NCBI RefSeq assembly: GCF_900156475.1
Contig: NZ_FTNR01000003.1
Span: 1-64,000 of the forward strand
Origin: Natronorubrum thiooxidans
Lineage (GTDB): Archaea > Halobacteriota > Halobacteria > Halobacteriales > Natrialbaceae
Length of the DNA: 64,000 bases
Reading direction: 5' to 3'
The notes below the pieces were generated by a model. That model did no database searches. It was not told the origin of the DNA and saw only the letters and a program-made list of their open reading frames with translations. Made by a program: the position numbers and the translations under genes. Of the stretch, positions 35,599 to 43,872 are shown one piece after another (position 1 is the stretch's first letter; each line of letters opens with the position of its first letter).

Positions 35599-36234
35599 AT
35601 GGCACAGCCACGAATTCTGATCCTGGGTGCACCCGGGGCAGGAAAAGGGACCCAGAGCGCAAACATTACCGACGAGTTCGATGTCGACCATATCACCACC
35701 GGTGATGCACTCCGCGCGAACAAGGACATGGACATCTCCGACATGGACACGGAGTACGACACGCCACGGGAGTACATGGACCAGGGCGAACTCGTCCCCG
35801 ACGCGGTCGTCAACGCCATCGTGGACGAAGCGCTCAACCAGGCCGACGGCTTCGTGCTCGACGGCTACCCACGGAACTTAGAGCAGGCCGAGGAACTCCA
35901 GGACATGACCGACCTCGATGTCGTCCTCTACCTCGACGTCGGCGAGGAGGAACTCATCCACCGACTGACCGGCCGACGGATGGACCCCGAGACGGGCGAT
36001 ATCTACCACGTCGAGTACAACCCACCAGAGGACCCCGAGGTCGAGGCACGCCTCGAGCAGCGCGACGACGACACCGAGGAAACCGTCAAAGAGCGACTGC
36101 GCGTGTTCCGTGATAATACCGAGCCCGTGATCGAGTATTACGAGGATGCGGGTGTGCTCGAGCGTGTCGAGGGTGAGCAGGCACCCGACGAGGTCTGGGA
36201 AGACGTGAAGGCGACGATCGAAGACGCGGCGTAA
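35599..36234 (+). CDS. adk: Adenylate kinase
   Basis: A protein of 211 residues starting [20 protein letters not shown]. The P-loop GAPGAGKG (about 10-17), the NMP-binding segment [11 protein letters not shown], the [16 protein letters not shown] motif and the [20 protein letters not shown] lid are all present. The lid lacks the zinc cysteines. It interconverts ATP, ADP and AMP. A TATA-like TCTTTAAGCCTTTATG lies about 30 bases upstream. In many archaea adk is followed directly by the DUF106 gene; here an unrelated gene sits between. Confidence 0.95.
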   Translation: MAQPRILILGAPGAGKGTQSANITDEFDVDHITTGDALRANKDMDISDMDTEYDTPREYMDQGELVPDAVVNAIVDEALNQADGFVLDGYPRNLEQAEELQDMTDLDVVLYLDVGEEELIHRLTGRRMDPETGDIYHVEYNPPEDPEVEARLEQRDDDTEETVKERLRVFRDNTEPVIEYYEDAGVLERVEGEQAPDEVWEDVKATIEDAA

Positions 36235-36284
36235 CAATTCCTAGCTGTTTTCAGTGTCTTCTGATGGAGTCTCAGTGAACTTGT

Positions 36285-37757
36285 TCAGTTCTTTTCAAGA
36301 CTGAGATCGTGCTTGACAACGTGTAAGTACGTAATGTCCGGTGGGAGTTGGCCACTAGATCTTACTCGAGGCTCGAATTTAGAGAGTCCTTCATCATGAA
36401 CAATATCAACTGTTCCACGTATATCTAAGACACCAATGACAACTGAACCGTAGATCGCCTGTGTGCCACTGTTGCTATTTATCGAAGACTCTCCTGGTGC
36501 ATAAATAATCCCTTCGTAGTGCGCATTCCCCTTCATCGACATTTCGAAATCAGACTTGCCATACAGTTGTAATCTATCTGAATTGATTAGAGACTGATCT
36601 GGTTCATTACCACTTTCTCCAGGAGAGTATACACATTCTCCCACACATATTCCGTCATTTAACTCAAGATCTCCGTTTGTATATATTTGAACTTCATTTT
36701 CGGTTCCTTCCCACCCGACAACCTTAATGGGGCCACTGATATCCATGTCGCCGTCAATAACAATCGTAATATTTCCATTTGATAAATTTAATTCAGATAT
36801 ATCATTTTTATCTGTATCAAGTCCATCTTCAGCATAATAGTATCCAGAAGAAACTTGGTTATTATTGATATTCTCATCAATATTCTTGAATTTAGACTCG
36901 TCATAGTCTAGCATATCTTCAATTATCTCGTTAATCGAATCGATATCAGCAACTAAACTACTCCCTTCAATATCTGAATTTCCCTTAGTAACAATATCTT
37001 CATTAGCCACAACAGCGTGGTCAAATACGCCCTCAATTTCGGTATAACCTAACTTGACTTCCACATAACCGTGTGTTTTATTAATCTCCCCATGGGAACC
37101 GATTGCATTTTCTCCTGCCTGATTTTCGAAATACTGCTTCCAACCGAGGTAGTACTGACTTGTTACGTTAATTGTAACTACATCGTTTTTAATTGTGCTT
37201 GGACTACTGACCCGTTCAGTGTTCGTCTGTGTCAGAGTCACGTCACCTGAACCGAGATCACCCTGGTCGTCAATTTCTACAACTGGAAATGATAGCGTCT
37301 CGTCCTCATAATGAATAGGTGGTGCAGATTTGACCTGTGTCTGATTCATTGTCTCACGGAACACACCACCTGCCTGATAAGCTATTTTAGTACCATCCTC
37401 ACCCTCATATTCGATCGCACCAATCGAAATATTGTCATCAACTTCGCCACCATGAATGTGGATATTCCCTGTGTTAGTCATTACAACTGCACCACTCTCT
37501 CCTGTGTCAAGATTCAGTGATCGAGAGGTATCGCCGTTTGTGGCTACTGCTGTCATTTGCTGGCTCAACTCGATAAATCCCTGTTCAACACGGTCGTGTT
37601 CGGATTCCTGCTCAACGTCAGTCAACATATCACTAGCAACAAAAAAAATTCCGAGACTACCGATCGCAACCATGCCGAGCAGCAGGACGATCCCGATCAG
37701 CGTCGACTGGCCCCTCCCAGACAACAGTGTCGATTCGGTCCCGCGTGGTGCGCCCAT
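36285..37757 (-). CDS. AT-rich pilin-like/DUF7289-type surface protein
   Basis: A protein of 490 residues starting MGAPRGTESTLLSGRGQSTL. An N-terminal GRGQSTLIGIVLLLGMVAIG helix resembles the class III signal and hydrophobic spine of archaeal pilin-like proteins; the rest is a long extracellular beta-rich region with acidic and Asn-rich segments, fitting the haloarchaeal DUF7289 type from memory. The gene is visibly AT-richer than all its neighbours and uses many A/T-ending codons (for example Asn AAT, Ile ATA), a sign of recent acquisition. It lies opposite to adk and DUF106. Function unknown; surface exposure is inferred. Confidence 0.65.
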   Translation of the reverse strand: MGAPRGTESTLLSGRGQSTLIGIVLLLGMVAIGSLGIFFVASDMLTDVEQESEHDRVEQGFIELSQQMTAVATNGDTSRSLNLDTGESGAVVMTNTGNIHIHGGEVDDNISIGAIEYEGEDGTKIAYQAGGVFRETMNQTQVKSAPPIHYEDETLSFPVVEIDDQGDLGSGDVTLTQTNTERVSSPSTIKNDVVTINVTSQYYLGWKQYFENQAGENAIGSHGEINKTHGYVEVKLGYTEIEGVFDHAVVANEDIVTKGNSDIEGSSLVADIDSINEIIEDMLDYDESKFKNIDENINNNQVSSGYYYAEDGLDTDKNDISELNLSNGNITIVIDGDMDISGPIKVVGWEGTENEVQIYTNGDLELNDGICVGECVYSPGESGNEPDQSLINSDRLQLYGKSDFEMSMKGNAHYEGIIYAPGESSINSNSGTQAIYGSVVIGVLDIRGTVDIVHDEGLSKFEPRVRSSGQLPPDITYLHVVKHDLSLEKN

Positions 37758-38076
37758 ATATTCTCTTTAGATACTCATCGTAATAATACAATCGGTCAAA
37801 TGAACACTTCACAGCCGCGTATGTTTTGGCTCTACTATACGTCTCTTGTTTGGTGAGTCGATAACTGGCCCGTTCGATCTTATTCGAGTGCAGGCGAATT
37901 CACGATCGATCTCATGTATGCCAACCAGCGATCTCATATACGCCATACCAGCGGGCGCTGACAGGGTTTGCGAGCAAAGCCTGCAGTAGCTCGTGGCTCT
38001 AGCGAAAGAGTGTCGGTTGTCGTATGGCAACCGAAGATAAACACTTGTATACCGAACGTGCCCTAGCCCCAAGCAG
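37758..38076. other. Intergenic region upstream of the DUF106 gene
   Basis: About 320 bases with no supported gene. A repeated GATCTCATRTAYGCCA motif appears near 37908 and 37931 (two copies about 23 bases apart). A TATA-like ACTTGTATACC at about 38042-38052 precedes the DUF106 ATG by about 25-35 bases. Confidence 0.4.
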
Positions 38077-39030
38077 ATGACTCGTACAGCGGAGAAGATC
38101 ACCGACCTCGTTCGTGAGGATTCCTCGATGGGCGACGCCCTCGAGGCGATCCGCGAGGAAGCCGACAGGAACGGGGGCGAGGTCCAGTGGGCCGACGTCA
38201 ACGATGACCTGTCGAGTGGACAGTGGGGTCGACTGATCGAAAAGGGCGTACTGGTCGACGGCGACGAGGGATTCGAGATCGCCGATCGCGAGGCCTATGA
38301 CGCGGCCCTCGACGGTGACGGCGACGGGGAAAGCTACGACACCGACGTCGACGTCGATTCCGAAGCCTCCCAGTGGTCACAGTGGGACAAATTGGCCGGC
38401 GTGGGCGCGCTGTTGTTGATGTTCGGCTACTGGCTCGATCCCGTCCGAAATACGGTGGGTGGGACACTCAATATCGTCCTGTCCCCGCTCGATACTGCAC
38501 TACCATTTTATGCCGTGATTCTGTCCGTCGCATTGTTGACCGGGCTGTACTCGACGCTGCTGCAGGCGAACCTGATGAATCCCGAGATCATGGGCAAGTA
38601 TCAGGAACGGATGCAGGCGATGCAGGAGAAGCAAAAGGACGTCCGCGAGCGCAAAGAAGAAGCCGAGGAGCGCGGCGCTAGCGAGGCCGAAATCGAGCGC
38701 CTCGACGACGAACTCGAGGAGGTTCGTGAAGAGCAGATGGAGGCGATGGCGGAGAACCTCGGGATGTTCAAAGAGCAGTTCCGTCCGATGGTCTGGATCA
38801 TGCTGCTTACCATCCCGTTGTTCCTCTGGATGTACTGGAAGATTCAGAGTGTCGGCATCACGGGCGAGGAAGCCACGATCATCATGCCGATTGTCGGTGA
38901 AACGAGCTGGAGTGCGGGACTGATCGGCCCGATGCAGGCCTGGATTGTCTGGTATTTCCTCTGCTCGATGGGCTTTACGCAGCTCTTGCGCAAGGCGTTG
39001 AACATCGATATGACGCCGTCAACGGCCTGA
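38077..39030 (+). CDS. DUF106/EMC3-TMCO1 family membrane insertase
   Basis: A protein of 317 residues starting MTRTAEKITDLVREDSSMGD. After a cytoplasmic N-terminal domain, it has about three membrane helices with a coiled-coil insertion (MQAMQEKQKDVRERKEEAEE) between the first and second, the layout of archaeal YidC-like (DUF106, TMCO1/EMC3) insertases. A positively charged groove is expected. It helps insert short membrane proteins alongside SecY, consistent with its usual gene neighbourhood (adk, cmk, cbf5). Placed here just upstream of cmk. Confidence 0.88.
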   Translation: MTRTAEKITDLVREDSSMGDALEAIREEADRNGGEVQWADVNDDLSSGQWGRLIEKGVLVDGDEGFEIADREAYDAALDGDGDGESYDTDVDVDSEASQWSQWDKLAGVGALLLMFGYWLDPVRNTVGGTLNIVLSPLDTALPFYAVILSVALLTGLYSTLLQANLMNPEIMGKYQERMQAMQEKQKDVRERKEEAEERGASEAEIERLDDELEEVREEQMEAMAENLGMFKEQFRPMVWIMLLTIPLFLWMYWKIQSVGITGEEATIIMPIVGETSWSAGLIGPMQAWIVWYFLCSMGFTQLLRKALNIDMTPSTA

Positions 39031-39171
39031 AACCCTCGCTATCGCGTCTTTATTCGCAATCACAGCCGTTCCGTGAGGGACGCGGTTTCGACCGCAGGCC
39101 CGCGCATCGAGACGGCGTTGATCCGTCGATCGATTCAAAACCCATTTTACCGGCCGTCGCGCAGTTCGAAT

Positions 39172-39747
39172 ATGTTACTCACCGTCTCCGGCCCGCCGGG
39201 AAGCGGGAAGAGCACCACTGCGGAGTTGCTCGCCGACACATTTGATCTCGATCATATCAGTGGCGGTGACATCTTTCGGGAGTTGGCCGACGAACGCGGG
39301 TATACACCACTCGAGTTCAACAAACTGGCCGAAGAAAACGACCAGATCGACCGTGACCTCGACCGGCGACTCCGGCGTATCGCCGTCGAGCAAGACGATC
39401 TTGTCCTCGAGTCTCGACTAGCCGGCTGGCTGGCCGGCGAGCAGGCTGATTTTCGCTTCTGGCTCGATTCCCCACCACGGGTTCGTGGCGAACGGATCGC
39501 CGAGCGCGAGGGGAAAGACCCCAAGCGAGCAACCGAGGAAACACAGGCCCGCGAAGCCAGTGAGGCAAAGCGGTACCAGGAGTACTACGGGATCGACATT
39601 CAGGATCTGACGATCTACGATCTCTCGGTAAACACGGCTCGCTGGGAGCCCGATGCCGTTCTTGATATGCTCGTGACTGCCGTCGGAGAGTACGATACCG
39701 ACGGTGACGAAGGACAGACGATCGTCCCAATCGACTACGAGTTCTAA
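39172..39747 (+). CDS. cmk: Cytidylate kinase (archaeal type)
   Basis: A protein of 191 residues starting [20 protein letters not shown]. The P-loop GPPGSGKST (about 7-15) and [16 protein letters not shown] are intact. It phosphorylates CMP and dCMP. The ATG at 39172 follows a TATA-like CATTTTACC by about 20-25 bases. The stop is 5 bases before cbf5, so the two probably share a message. Confidence 0.93.
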   Translation: MLLTVSGPPGSGKSTTAELLADTFDLDHISGGDIFRELADERGYTPLEFNKLAEENDQIDRDLDRRLRRIAVEQDDLVLESRLAGWLAGEQADFRFWLDSPPRVRGERIAEREGKDPKRATEETQAREASEAKRYQEYYGIDIQDLTIYDLSVNTARWEPDAVLDMLVTAVGEYDTDGDEGQTIVPIDYEF

Positions 39748-39752
39748 CGCCG

Positions 39753-40673
39753 ATGACTCAACACTCTCGTCTCCGTGGTCCACCCGACGACCGGACGCCC
39801 GCTGAACTGCTTACCTTCGGTGTCGTCAACCTCGATAAGCCACCCGGTCCCTCGTCGCACCAGGTCAGTGGCTGGCTACGAGACGCCGTTTCCGACACAT
39901 TGTCCGAGCGCGGCGCTGACGTCTCGATCGATCAGGCGGCGCACGCGGGTACGCTCGATCCAAAGGTCACCGGCTGTCTCCCCGTGATGCTCGGCGAGGC
40001 AACCCGGCTTGCCCAGGTCTTTCTCGAGGGTTCCAAGGAGTACGTGTCCGTCCTCGAGTGTCACGCACCGGTCCCGGTCGATGCCGAGTCCGTTATCGCC
40101 GAGTTCGAGGGCCCGATCTACCAGAAGCCGCCGCGCAAGAGCGCGGTGTCGCGCCGCCTGCGCGTACGCGAACTGTACGATCTCGAGATCCTCGAGACTG
40201 ACGACCGACAAGTCCTTCTCCGGATTCGCTGTGAGAGTGGGACCTACGTCCGCAAACTCTGTCACGACCTGGGGCTTGCACTCGGTACTGGCGGTCATAT
40301 GGGTCATCTCCGCCGGACGGCGACCACGCCCTTCGACGACACCGATCTCCACAGCGCCTACGAGTTCCTCGATGCGCTCGCGTTCTGGCTCGAGGACGAC
40401 GACCCCGAGCCACTCTTCGAAATCGTCGATCCGGCAGAACGGATCCTCGAGGACATCCCGAGCGTCACAATCGCCGAGAACGCCGCTCGCGAGGTCGCAA
40501 ACGGTGCGCCGGTGTACGCGCCGGGTGTCCTCGAGGTCGACGACGACGTCGCCACTGGGGACTTGCTCGCCTGTTATACGCCCAACGGGGCTGCCGTCTG
40601 TCTCGGGACGCTGGTCGGCGATCCGGAGGCCGACCAGGGGACGGTGGTCTCACTCGAGCGCGTGCTGGTGTAA
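39753..40673 (+). CDS. cbf5: RNA-guided tRNA/rRNA pseudouridine synthase Cbf5 (TruB family)
   Basis: A protein of 306 residues starting MTQHSRLRGPPDDRTPAELL. The catalytic Asp is in HAGTLDPKVTGCLPVMLG (about 66-83), followed by PPRKSAVSRRLRVRELYDLE, the RNA-binding thumb region, and the C-terminal PUA domain from about 235. Cbf5 is the core enzyme of H/ACA ribonucleoproteins. cmk precedes it by five bases and tRNA-Pro follows. Confidence 0.93.
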   Translation: MTQHSRLRGPPDDRTPAELLTFGVVNLDKPPGPSSHQVSGWLRDAVSDTLSERGADVSIDQAAHAGTLDPKVTGCLPVMLGEATRLAQVFLEGSKEYVSVLECHAPVPVDAESVIAEFEGPIYQKPPRKSAVSRRLRVRELYDLEILETDDRQVLLRIRCESGTYVRKLCHDLGLALGTGGHMGHLRRTATTPFDDTDLHSAYEFLDALAFWLEDDDPEPLFEIVDPAERILEDIPSVTIAENAAREVANGAPVYAPGVLEVDDDVATGDLLACYTPNGAAVCLGTLVGDPEADQGTVVSLERVLV

Positions 40674-40731
40674 CTCGACAACGGGTGCGTTCGATACGCG
40701 ACGCCGTCACGCACTCGCTGTGAAACGACAC

Positions 40732-40738
40732 GCTTAAA
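40732..40738 (+). promoter_or_regulatory. TATA-like box of tRNA-Pro
   Basis: CTTAAAC lies about 27-33 bases before the mature tRNA 5' end, the usual archaeal promoter distance. Confidence 0.45.
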
Positions 40739-40764
40739 CAGCAGACAGCCGTCGGATGACGTAC

Positions 40765-40835
40765 GGGACCGTGGGGTAGTGGTATCCTCTGCGGATGGGG
40801 TCCGTAGGACCCGAGTTCAATTCTCGGCGGTCCCA
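40765..40835 (+). tRNA. tRNA-Pro (anticodon GGG)
   Basis: A 71-nt cloverleaf: acceptor GGGACCG pairs with CGGTCCC, discriminator A; D arm GGGG...CCTC; anticodon stem TGCGG/CCGTA around loop ATGGGGT, giving GGG; T arm CCGAG-TTCAATT-CTCGG. CCA is not encoded. It lies downstream of cbf5 on the same strand. Confidence 0.93.
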
Positions 40836-40858
40836 TATTTTGCGTCGCAAAATTGGGA
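40831..40858 (+). other. Strong hairpin overlapping the tRNA-Pro 3' end
   Basis: The sequence folds as TCCCA-t-ATTTTGCG against CGCAAAAT-TGGGA with a one-base loop and one bulge, so its left arm uses the last bases of the tRNA. It may act in termination or 3' processing, or reflect an integration footprint. A second hairpin, AGGTGCCGC-GAA-GCGGTACCT, follows at 40864-40884. Confidence 0.6.
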
Positions 40859-40884
40859 GCATGAGGTGCCGCGAAGCGGTACCT

Positions 40885-40895
40885 TGGCGATCCCA
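40885..40895 (+). repeat. Degenerate copy of the tRNA-Pro 3' end
   Basis: TGGCGATCCCA resembles the tRNA-Pro end CGGCGGTCCCA with two differences and lies about 60 bases downstream of it, beyond the two hairpins. It may be an att-site remnant, but the match is short. Confidence 0.35.
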
Positions 40896-40899
40896 CACA

Positions 40900-41096
40900 A
40901 TGTTATCTAGATGTTCAAATACTGGAGCTTCAACTCCCTGAGCCTGCCGAAAATCCAATTCTCGCTTTCGGTATAATTCGATCTGGCCAACAAGCTTTGC
41001 AGGGGTGGTCGGCGTGACGATCTCGCTCCGATCGTCGACCGCTGACTCGAACTGCCGTCGCTGTGGATCCCACGTTTCTGATCGGTTCAGTCGCAT
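40900..41096 (-). pseudogene. Possible truncated ORF downstream of tRNA-Pro
   Basis: Reading leftward from an ATG at 41096, about 65 residues (MRLNRSETWDPQRRQFESAV then a KLVGQIELYRKRELDFRQA segment) have fairly ordinary amino-acid and codon use. The frame then runs through the two hairpins and the tRNA gene, where it cannot be real. It could be the N-terminal stub of a gene broken at the tRNA. I recognise no family. Confidence 0.3.
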
Positions 41097-41292
41097 GTTT
41101 GGTGGCCAGCATTAACAATGTGTATCGGCTAAATGTGACCAATCAATTAATGTCGTTAGATAAATAAGTAACTGTGTACTCGAGCGGTCCATTTTGATAT
41201 CGAGACTATAGTTTCAGTCGAAACAAAAGATGATAATGATTTAGCAGCGATTCTATAATATAGAACTTCGATTTAAATCCGCTATTCTCGGG
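41097..41292. other. AT-rich gap
   Basis: About 200 bases rich in A+T (for example TCTATAATATAGAAC near 41252) with no gene. The pilin-like gene to the right terminates here. The abrupt composition change fits foreign DNA next to a tRNA. Confidence 0.35.
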
Positions 41293-42081
41293 TTATTTGC
41301 AATCTGCGAGGGTTTGTGTACCCCCTTCCTCGAACGTCAATTCACATTGCTCTCCGCCGTTGATATCGACAGTGACATCAAAGTCGAATTCAGCATAGCC
41401 ACGAGGTTCGATTTTGTATACATCATCAGTATCTACATTTTCTGAACCAGTATGGCCTGAACTCGTACTGATATGGATGGAGTCAGCATCTTCTGCGTTC
41501 GTGACCTCCCAATCGATAACGACCTCGTCAGGGTTCTCCTGTGAATGGTGTTCGTTAACTGTAACGGATAGACTTTTGAACGCAGGAATATCAGTTTCAC
41601 TCTCTTCGCTCTCTTCGCCACTCTCTTCGCTCTCTCCTGTTTCATCTGTTCCTATCACCTCATAAGAACTGAGCAGTTCCGACTGTCCATTCCCATCCAT
41701 CACGACATCGAGCGAATCTACCTCCTCGAGATCGAGGTCGGTACAGCTATCTCCATACTTCGTCACCACGAGTTCATCCCCGACCTCGAGGCCACCAGAA
41801 CTGTCCCAGGTATCACAGACCTCGTCACCATCAACGCGAATATCGAGGTCCTCTGCGGCGACGGTTGAAGGACCGATGAGTGAGACAACGGTCACTGTGA
41901 CGTTGTCCCCGGTTTGATCGTAGACGACCTCCACGTCAGGCGTCTGCTGGACCAGCCCGCCCTGGCTCAACACGACGGAGCCAACGCGCGTCATCATGAT
42001 CACTGAGATACCGACCAGTAAGACGACCCCGATAACCGGAGAGACGGCAGTATCATCGTTGAGAAATGGCAACTCCCTCAT
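41293..42081 (-). CDS. Type IV pilin-like protein (Pilin_N domain)
   Basis: A protein of 262 residues starting MRELPFLNDDTAVSPVIGVV. The segment DDTAVSPVIGVVLLVGISVI is the haloarchaeal Pilin_N signature, normally cleaved by PibD before the hydrophobic spine. The mature part is beta-rich, with a Ser/Glu repeat (GESEESGEESEESETDIP, about 158-175) between two domains and a conserved-looking DINGGEQCELTFEEG end. It would be secreted or incorporated in a pilus. It is AT-richer than average. The start is set by the signature lying within the first 12-20 residues. Confidence 0.8.
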   Translation of the reverse strand: MRELPFLNDDTAVSPVIGVVLLVGISVIMMTRVGSVVLSQGGLVQQTPDVEVVYDQTGDNVTVTVVSLIGPSTVAAEDLDIRVDGDEVCDTWDSSGGLEVGDELVVTKYGDSCTDLDLEEVDSLDVVMDGNGQSELLSSYEVIGTDETGESEESGEESEESETDIPAFKSLSVTVNEHHSQENPDEVVIDWEVTNAEDADSIHISTSSGHTGSENVDTDDVYKIEPRGYAEFDFDVTVDINGGEQCELTFEEGGTQTLADCK

Positions 42082-42273
42082 CTTGCTGGAAACACGAAAC
42101 GATGACCGCTTAAACACACGCGACGGTTTACGCTCACTCGAGATTGCCGTGGGAATTCTACCCGCTCCTGTAGACCGACAAGAGCGACTTGAGCGTCTTC
42201 AAGGCCCAATCTATCCACTACAAGAGCCCCTGGATCGGCGGCTTTAGGTCCCGTCCCGCCAGACAACGGAGTA

Positions 42274-43089
42274 ATGACGGTCGTCCTCGCCGGCGTCGGT
42301 GCCGACAGCACGAACCTCGGGGCACTCGCCCCGCTGTACGACGATGGGTGCTTCGAGTACGTGCCGATCCCCGAGAAAACTCGAGCGACGGACGAGACCG
42401 CGACCCTCGGCTCGTGGGAGCTCCGTGCAAGCGAGGAAACTGCGGCGTCGCTCACAAGCCGGATCACGCCCCAGCCGATCGGCGATACTGACAGAACTGT
42501 TTCCGGCGACGAACTCGAGTCCTGGCCACTCCATCGCGATCCGAACTTTGCGGCCCTGACCTACGGCGAACACCGCACCAGCGGCTACGTCTCGAGGCTT
42601 CGGGCGCTCGAGCCGGGAGATATCGTCGGCTTCTATGCTGGCCTGCGACGACCCAATGGCGACCGCGCCCATCGCTACCTGATCGGTTATATGACGGTCG
42701 ATCGCGTCGACGTCGTCACACCCGAGATGGATCGCGACGAACGAGAGGCGATTCTCGAGGCCCACCCCGAAAACGCCCACACGAAACGTGCCAGCGATGG
42801 CGAGTGCTATCTCGGCAAACCGGTCGTTCTCGTCGATGGACGCGAGCCCGGCGGGCTGTTCGATCGCCATCCAATCCAGCTCTCTACGTACTGCGTCAAG
42901 CCGGGCAACGAACGCGCACAGTACTATCTGCGCGAGTCGGTCGCGAGCGCGTGGGACGTCCGTGCCGGCGGCGAGAACATGATGTACAAACCGGCCTATC
43001 GCTGTGCGGTCTCGAGTGATGCCTTCCGCCAGCAAGTTGGCCGCCTTCGCGAGCGGACGGCCGACGACGCGGTGGTCGAGGCGAGATAA
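42274..43089 (+). CDS. Nmad3-like putative nucleotide-modification protein
   Basis: A protein of 271 residues starting MTVVLAGVGADSTNLGALAP. The phrase GADSTNLGALAPLYDDGCFE and VPIPEKTR resemble the start of the Nmad3 (nucleotide modification-associated domain 3) family as I recall it. Further features are LRALEPGDIVGFYAGLRRPN and the C-terminal AWDVRAGGENMMYKPAYRC. Nmad domains have been linked computationally to DNA base modification in phages and bacteria. It is alone here, next to a pilin gene and an acyltransferase. Family call is from memory and needs a profile search. Confidence 0.55.
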   Translation: MTVVLAGVGADSTNLGALAPLYDDGCFEYVPIPEKTRATDETATLGSWELRASEETAASLTSRITPQPIGDTDRTVSGDELESWPLHRDPNFAALTYGEHRTSGYVSRLRALEPGDIVGFYAGLRRPNGDRAHRYLIGYMTVDRVDVVTPEMDRDEREAILEAHPENAHTKRASDGECYLGKPVVLVDGREPGGLFDRHPIQLSTYCVKPGNERAQYYLRESVASAWDVRAGGENMMYKPAYRCAVSSDAFRQQVGRLRERTADDAVVEAR

Positions 43090-43197
43090 CGTCGCTCGCG
43101 TCGCGGTCTCGAGAGTGGCGTTTCTATCGGTGCCGTCTGCTCGAGTCGCCATCTCGACCGGTCGGTTTCATGTAGTGATAGGTCGTATTCCCCGACA

Positions 43198-43719
43198 GTG
43201 ACCGACGAGACACCGTCCCGCCACGACCGCATTCGACGGCATCCGACACCGGGGCCGGGCAACTCCCTTTCTGGCTGGCCGAGCGCTCGAAGCCCCGTTC
43301 GGGTGGCGATCTCCTATCTCGTTATCTGGCTCGTCCGAATCTCGCCGAGTCTCCGGCTCAAACGCTGGCTGTTACGACGGCTCGGCGTCACCGTCGGCCC
43401 CGGGGTTTCGTGGGGCCTCGAGGCCACGCCGGACGTCTTCTGGCCCGAACTGATCACGATCGAAGCGGAGGCGCTTGTCGGCTACGACGCGACGATTCTC
43501 TGTCACGAGTTCCTCCAGGACGAGTATCGGACGGGTGAGGTTCGAATCGGCGAGCGGGCAATGATCGGTGCCGGGGCGATCGTGCTTCCGGGCGTCGAAA
43601 TCGGCGCGGATGCACGCGTCGCGGCGAACTCACTCGTGACACGCGACGTCCCGCCGAACACGACGGTTGCAGGCGTCCCGGCCGAGCCGATGGGAGCGGA
43701 CGAAACTGATGGGCAGTGA
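43198..43719 (+). CDS. Left-handed beta-helix acyltransferase (maltose/galactoside O-acetyltransferase-like)
   Basis: A protein of 173 residues from a GTG at 43198 (VTDETPSRHDRIRRHPTPGP). After a membrane-like stretch (VRVAISYLVIWLVRISPSLR), hexapeptide repeats form the beta-helix: VTVGPGVSWG, IGERAMIGAGAIVLPGVEIG and ADARVAANSLVTRDVPPNTT. The last resembles the typical active-site region and VAGVPAEPM ending. It would transfer an acyl group to a sugar or a small molecule. The N-terminal hydrophobic helix is unusual for soluble enzymes of this type. The nearest ATG in frame is inside the helix. Confidence 0.65.
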   Translation: MTDETPSRHDRIRRHPTPGPGNSLSGWPSARSPVRVAISYLVIWLVRISPSLRLKRWLLRRLGVTVGPGVSWGLEATPDVFWPELITIEAEALVGYDATILCHEFLQDEYRTGEVRIGERAMIGAGAIVLPGVEIGADARVAANSLVTRDVPPNTTVAGVPAEPMGADETDGQ

Positions 43720-43872
43720 TGAGAAACGCGACTAACGGCGACGTGCCCACGAGGTGGCCCAGCGTTAGTGACAGTAGAGATGACAGCAGCGACGCTCCTC
43801 GAGACAACACGTAAAAACCACGTTCGGCTCGAGCAATCGGCGTTTGATCGGAGCTAGTGGGGGGTTGTCGAC

